Source of the DNA: Agelas oroides
Lineage: Eukaryota; Porifera; Demospongiae; Agelasida; Agelasidae
DNA: 64,000 bases
Reading direction: 5' to 3'
Assembly (NCBI GenBank): GCA_949130485.1
Contig: OX422192.1
Location: forward strand, 3,104,085 to 3,168,084
In this document: in pieces, positions 58,791 to 64,000 of the stretch
Position numbering within the stretch: the first letter of the stretch is position 1
Layout of the letters: each line of letters begins with the position of its first letter
Notes under the pieces: model-generated
Database searches by the model: none
What the model was told of the DNA's origin: nothing
Seen by the model: the letters and a program-made list of their open reading frames with translations, nothing else
Position numbers and translations under genes: made by a program

Positions 58791-60960
58791 ACTCTACCTC
58801 ACTCTACCACACTCTACCTTGACTCGACCCGACTCTACCTCACTCTACCACACTCTACCCGGAATCTACCTCACTCTACCAGACACTACCCCGACTCTAT
58901 CTCACTCTACCACACTCTACACTGACGCTACCTCCCTCTACCACACTCTAACCTGGCTCGACCTGACTCTACTTCACTCTACCACACCCTACTCCGTCTC
59001 TACCTCACTCTACCACACTCTACCTCGTCTCTACCTCAATCTACCACACTCTACACTGACGCTACCTCACACTACCACACTCTACCCTGGTTCGACCCGA
59101 GTCTAACTCACTCTACCACACTCTACCCTGGCTCGACCCGACTATACCTCACTCTACCCCACCCTACCCAGACTCTACCTCACTCTACCACACCCTACCC
59201 CTACTCTACCTCACTCTACCACACTATACCCCGTCTCTTCCTCACTCTACCACACTCTACCCTGGCTCGACCCGCCTCTAACTCACTCTACCACACTCAA
59301 CCCCAACTCTACCTCACTCTACCCCCACAACCTCACTCTACCACACTCTACCATGGCTAGACCCGACTCTACCTCACTCTACCAAACTCTACCCTGGCTC
59401 GACTGGAATCTACCTCACTCTACCACACTCTACCATGGCCCGACCCAACTCTACCTCACTCTATCACACTCTACCCTGGCTCTACCCGACTCTACCTCAC
59501 TCTACCACACTCTACCCCGACTCTACCTCACTCTACCACACTCTACCCCAACTCTACCTCACTCTACCACACTCTACACTGACTCTACCTCACTCTACCA
59601 CACCCTACCCTGGTTCGACCCGACTCTAACTCACTCTACCACACTCTACCCTGGCTCGACCCGACTCTACCAAACTCTACCATGGCTCGACTGGACTCTA
59701 CCTCACTCTACCACACTCTACCCTGGCTCGACCCGACTCTACCTCACTCTATCACACTCTACCTTGGCTCTACCCGACTCTACCTCACTCTACCACACTC
59801 TACCCCGACTCTCCCTCACTCTACCACACTCTACCCAGGCTCGATCCGACTCTACCTCACTCTACCACACTCTACCCTGGCTCTACCAGACTCTACCTCA
59901 CTCTACCCCACCCTACCCCGACTGTACGTCATTCTACTACACTCAATCCCGACTCTACCTCACTCTACCACACTGTATCCTGGCTCGACCCGACTCTAAC
60001 TCACTCTACCCCGACTCTACCTCACTCTACCACACTCTACCCCAACTCTACCTCACTCTACCACACTCTACACTGACTCTACCTCACTCTACCACACCCT
60101 ACCCTGGTTCGACCCGACTCTAACTCACTCTACCACACTCTACCCTGGCTCGACCCGACTCTACCTCACTCTACCACACTCTACCCCGACTCTACCTCAC
60201 TCTACCACACTCAATCCAGGCTCGACCCGACTCTACCTCACTCTACCACACTCTACCTTGGCTCTACCCGACTCTACCTCACTCTACCACACTCTACCCA
60301 GGCTCGATCCGACTCTACCTCACTCTACCACACTCTACCCTGGCTCTACCGGACTCTACCTCACTCCACCCCACCCTATCCCGACTGTACGTCATTCTAC
60401 TACACTCAATACCGACTCTACCTCACTCTACCACACTGTATCCTGGCTCGACCCGACTCTAACTCACTCTACCACACTCTACCCTGGCTCCACCTGACTC
60501 TACCTCACTCTACCACACTCTACCCTGGCTCTACCCGATTCTACCTCACTCTACCACACTCTACCCCGACTCTACCTCACTCTACCACACTCAATCCAGG
60601 CTCGACCCGACTCTACCTCACTCTACCACACTCAATCCAGGCTCGACCCGACTCTACCTCACTCTACCACACTCTACCCTGGATCGACCCGACTCTACCT
60701 CATCTACCACTTTTTGCCCTGGCTCTACCCGACTCTACCTCACTCTACCCCACTCTACCCCGATACTACCTCACTCTACCACACTCTACCCTGGCTCGAC
60801 CTGACTCTACCTCACTCTACCACACTCTACCCCGTCTCTACCTCAATCTACCACAGTCTACACTGACTCTACCTCATTCTACCACACTCTACCCTTGTTC
60901 GATCCGACTCTGACTGACTCTACCACACTCTACCCTGGCTCGACCCGACTCTACCGCACT
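58791..60960 (+). repeat. Module A, fourth copy
   Basis: The order of variants follows the window start at offset 58791 for the first few hundred bases: CCCGGAATC near 58858, GACGCTACCTCC near 58923, and the CCATGG monomers near 59352 and 59434. GTACGTCATTCTACTAC is present twice (near 59927 and 60384). A local gain near 60.0-60.6 kb repeats the CACTCAATCCAGG monomer three times. It is satellite only. Confidence 0.78.
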
Positions 60961-62978
60961 CTACCAAACTCTACCCTGGCTCGCGACTGGACTCTACCTC
61001 ACTCTACCACACTCTACCCTGGCTGTACCCAACTATACCTCACTCTACCACTTCTACCCAGACTCTACCTCACTCTACCACACTCTACCCCGACTCTACC
61101 TCAATCTACCACACTCTACACTGACTCTACCTCACTCTACAACACTCTACCCTGGTTCGACTCGAGTCTACCTCATTCTACCACACTCTTCCCCGACTCT
61201 ACATCACTCTACCACACTCTACACTGACTCTACCTGACTCTACCACACTCTACCTTGGTTCGACCCGACTCTAACTCACTCTACCACACTCTACCCTGGT
61301 TCGACCCGACTCTACCTCACTCTACCACACCCTACCCTGACTCTACCTCACTCTACCACACTCTACGTTGGCTCGACACTACTCTACCTCACTCTACCAC
61401 ACACTACGTTGGCTCGACCCGACTCTACCTCACTCTACCACACGCTACCCTGGCTCTACCCAACTATACCTCACTCTACCACACCCTACCCAGACTCTAC
61501 CTCACTCTACCACACTCTACCCTGACTCTACCTCACTCAACCACACTCTACCCCGTCTCTTCCTCACTCTACCACACTCTACCCTGGCTCGACCCGATTC
61601 TACCTCACTCTGCCACACTCTACCCCAACTCTACCTCACTCTACCCCCACTCTACCTCACTCTACCACACTCTACCCTGGCTAGACCCGACTCTACCTCA
61701 CACTACCAAACTCTACCCTGGCTCGACTGGACTCTACCTCACTCTACCACAGTCTACCATGGCTCGACCCGACTCTACCTCACTCTATCACACTCTACCC
61801 TGGCTCTACCCGACTCTACCTCACACTACCACACTCTACCCCGACTCTACCTCACTCTACCGCACTCTACACTGACTCTACCTCACTCTACCATACTCTA
61901 CCCTGGTTCGACCCGACTCTAACTCACTCTACCATACGCTACCCTGGCTCGACCCGACTCCACCTCACTCTACCAAACTCTACCCTGGCTCGCGACTGGA
62001 CTCTACCTCACTCTACCACACTCTACCCTGGCTGTACCCAACTATACCTCACTCTACCACTTCTACCCAGACTCTACCTCACTCTACCACACTCTACCCC
62101 GACTCTACCTCAATCTACCACACTCTACACTGACTCTACCTCACTCTACAACACTCTACCCTGGTTCGACTCGAGTCTACCTCATTCTACCACACTCTTC
62201 CCCGACTCTACATCACTCTACCACACTCTACACTGACTCTACCTGACTCTACCACACTCTACCTTGGTTCGACCCGACTCTAACTCACTCTACCACACTC
62301 TACCCTGGTTCGACCCGACTCTACCTCACTCTACCACACCCTACCCTGACTCTACCTCACTCTACCACACTCTACGTTGGCTCGACACTACTCTACCTCA
62401 CTCTACCACACACTACGTTGGCTCGACCCGACTCTACCTCACTCTACCACACGCTACCCTGGCTCTACCCAACTATACCTCACTCTACCACACCCTACCC
62501 AGACTCTACCTCACTCTACCACACTCTACCCTGACTCTACCTCACTCAACCACACTCTACCCCGTCTCTTCCTCACTCTACCACACTCTACCCTGGCTCG
62601 ACCCGATTCTACCTCACTCTGCCACACTCTACCCCAACTCTACCTCACTCTACCCCCACTCTACCTCACTCTACCACACTCTACCCTGGCTAGACCCGAC
62701 TCTACCTCACTCTACCAAACTCTACCCTGGCTCGACTGGACTCTACCTCACTCTACCACAGTCTACCATGGCTCGACCCGACTCTACCTCACTCTATCAC
62801 ACTCTACCCTGGCTCTACCCGACTCTACCTCACTCTACCACACTCTACCCCGACTCTACCTCACTCTACCGCACTCTACACTGACTCTACCTCACTCTAC
62901 CACACTCTACCCTGGTTCGACCCGACTCTAACTCACTCTACCATACGCTACCCTGGCTCGACCCGACTCCACCTCACT
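60961..62978 (+). repeat. 1009-bp tandem higher-order repeat pair
   Basis: Copy 1 is 60961-61969 and copy 2 is 61970-62978. Each begins in a CTACCAAACTC monomer followed by GGCTCGCGACTGG, which has a CG insertion compared with the usual GGCTCGACTGG. After copy 2 the same CTACCAAACTC monomer is followed by the usual form without CG. Only a handful of differences were seen by eye, such as CTCACACTACC near 61700 against CTCACTCTACC near 62709. This is a very recent duplication. Confidence 0.92.
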
Positions 62979-64000
62979 CTACCAAACTCTACCCTGGCTC
63001 GACTGGACTCTACCTCACTCTACCACACTCTACCATGGCTCGACACGACTCTACCTCACTCTATCACACCCTACCTTGGCTTTACCCGACTCCACATCAC
63101 TCTACCACACTCTACCCCGACTCTACCTCACTCTACCACACTCTACCCAGGCTCGATCCGACACTACCTCACTCTACCACACTGTACCCTGGCTCGTCCG
63201 TACTCTACCTCACTCTACCACACTCTACCGTGGCTCCACCTGACTCTACCTGACTGTACCACACACTATCCTGGCTCTACCCGACTCTACCTCACTCTAC
63301 CGCACTCTACCCCGACTCTACCTCACTCTACCACACTCTACCCCAACTCTACCTCACTGTACCACACTCTATCCAGGCTCGACCCGACTCTACCTCACTC
63401 TACCACACTCTGCCCTGGCTCAACCCGACTCTACCTCACTCTAGCACACTCTACCCCGACTCTACCTCACTCTACCACACTCTACCCCGACTCTACCTCA
63501 CTCTTCCACACTCTACCCTGGCTCGACCCTACTCTACATCACTCTACCACACTCTACCCTGGCTCCACCTGACTCTACCTCATTCTACCACACTCTACCC
63601 TGGCTCTACCCGACTCTACCTCACTCTTCCACACTTTACCCCGATTCCACCTCACTCTACCACACTCTACCCCGACTCTACCTCTCTCTACCACACTCTA
63701 TCCAGGCTCGACCTGACTCTACCTCACTCTACCACACTCTACCCTGGCTGGACCCGACTCTACCTCATTCTACCACACTGTGCCCTGGCTCTACCCAACT
63801 CTACCACACTCTACCCCACTCTATCCCGACTCTACCTCACTCTACCACACTCTACCCTGGCTCGACCCGACTCTACCTCACTCTACCACACTGTACCCTG
63901 GCTCAACCCGACTCTACCTCACTCTACCCCACCTTACCCTGACTCTACCTCACTCTACTACACTCAACCACGACTCTACCTCACTCTACCACAATCTACC
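62979..64000 (+). repeat. Satellite continuing past the window end
   Basis: This stretch follows about 2650-3610 in variant order, with one 31-bp monomer missing near 63100 (CCATGG monomer near 63034, GGCTTTACCCGACTCC near 63080, CACTGTGCCCTG near 63777, CTCAACCACGACTC near 63963). The last bases are still inside a monomer, so the array runs on. Confidence 0.8.

Larger units (their letters stand above)
1..64000 (+). repeat. Satellite array of 31- and 41-bp monomers built from 10-mers
   Basis: The whole window is tandem repeat. The 10-mers CTCTACCTCA and CTCTACCACA come first in each monomer. They are followed by CTCTACCCCGA (31-bp monomer) or by CTCTACCCTG plus GCTCGACCCGA (41-bp monomer). 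From this consensus one 31 plus one 41 holds 36 C, 16 T, 15 A and 5 G, so the + strand is strongly C-rich and G-poor. Common variants are CCCCAACTC, CTGACTC, GGCTCTACC, GGTTCGACC, CTAACTC and CTACACTGAC. The array reads in one orientation throughout except for about 200 bp near 15.7 kb. No unique sequence, poly(A) tract, coding gene or structural RNA interrupts it. The repeat orientation is given as + for the CTCTACC strand. I do not recognise it as a named satellite. Confidence 0.97.

Noticed and set aside
644-63040. Recurrent ACCATGGCTCGACC monomers that look like ideal eukaryotic translation starts
   Set aside because: They are one-base variants of CCCTGGCTCGACC inherited with the higher-order modules (for example near 646, 6794, 10373, 17506, 30605 and 59435). 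There is no promoter, exon structure or conserved frame behind them.
1-64000. Over a hundred + strand open frames of 60-540 codons with similar Thr/Leu/Pro/Ser/Tyr-rich peptides
   Set aside because: They follow from a stop-poor repeat. They overlap in several frames, change frame with every monomer gain or loss, often open with TTG, CTG or GTG, and show no domain, signal peptide or codon-position pattern. No CDS is called.
1-64000. Complete lack of long open frames on the minus strand as a sign of + strand coding selection
   Set aside because: The CTA of each 10-mer reads TAG on the other strand, and a 10-bp step moves it through all three frames. The asymmetry is built into the repeat.
1-64000. 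CRISPR-like array (short regular repeats)
   Set aside because: There are no unique spacers. Repeat and intervening sequence are the same family, and there are no cas genes.
1-64000. Degenerate telomere repeat
   Set aside because: The unit CTCTACC with a 10-bp period does not match TTAGGG- or TTTAGGG-type repeats in either strand, and no clean telomeric run is present.
1-64000. G-quadruplex potential on the minus strand
   Set aside because: The 31-bp monomer gives one GGGG and two GG runs separated by loops of about 8 bases. This is outside the usual three-G, short-loop pattern, so any such structure would be weak.

Overview
The window is a single uninterrupted block of tandem satellite DNA. 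I found no gene, RNA gene, transposon, CRISPR array or unique-sequence island on either strand. The base unit is a 10-mer of the form CTCTACCNCA. Three 10-mers plus one base make a 31-bp monomer, and four plus one base make a 41-bp monomer: CTCTACCTCA, then CTCTACCACA, then either CTCTACCCCGA (31) or CTCTACCCTG followed by GCTCGACCCGA (41). The two types are mixed along all 64 kb, with point variants and occasional gained or lost 10-mers. Both window ends lie inside the array.

Such a long, gene-free, hierarchically duplicated array points to a nuclear eukaryotic chromosome, probably heterochromatin (pericentromeric, subtelomeric or a knob-like block). The species cannot be told from the sequence. 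CpG positions of the monomer are very often TpG or CpA, which suggests a CpG-methylating host (vertebrate-like or plant-like), but this is inference.

Above the monomer level the array is a mosaic of larger duplications, recognised here by shared rare variants at constant offsets. From left to right: a 1305-bp pair (about 2.7-5.4 kb); a repeat of the window's first 0.8 kb at offset 6148; copies at offsets 1718, 1420, 1860/2066 and 2622 (7.7-14.1 kb); a 1140-bp pair (14.1-16.4 kb) whose second copy holds a 198-bp segment inverted in place; a nearly perfect 2988-bp tandem pair (16.0-21.9 kb); a nested amplification marked by six CCGCGG sites with steps 1562, 822, 1562, 925 and 523 (22.2-29.4 kb); a 2337-bp pair (32.3-37.0 kb); a dispersed pair at offset 5006-5007 (35.8-44.7 kb); a 1430-bp pair (53.8-56.1 kb); and a 1009-bp tandem pair (61.0-63.0 kb). 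The last 5 kb belong to the same long-range module as the first 3.6 kb.

The + strand has long stop-free stretches (up to 538 codons). They follow from the composition of the repeat (C about half, G about 7 percent) and I do not treat them as genes. The minus strand reads TAG once per 10-mer in rotating frame, so it is closed in all frames. The main points of interest are the in-place inversion, helically phased TA steps (every 10, 10, 11 bp), the CpG-decay pattern, and the record of recent, nested duplication.
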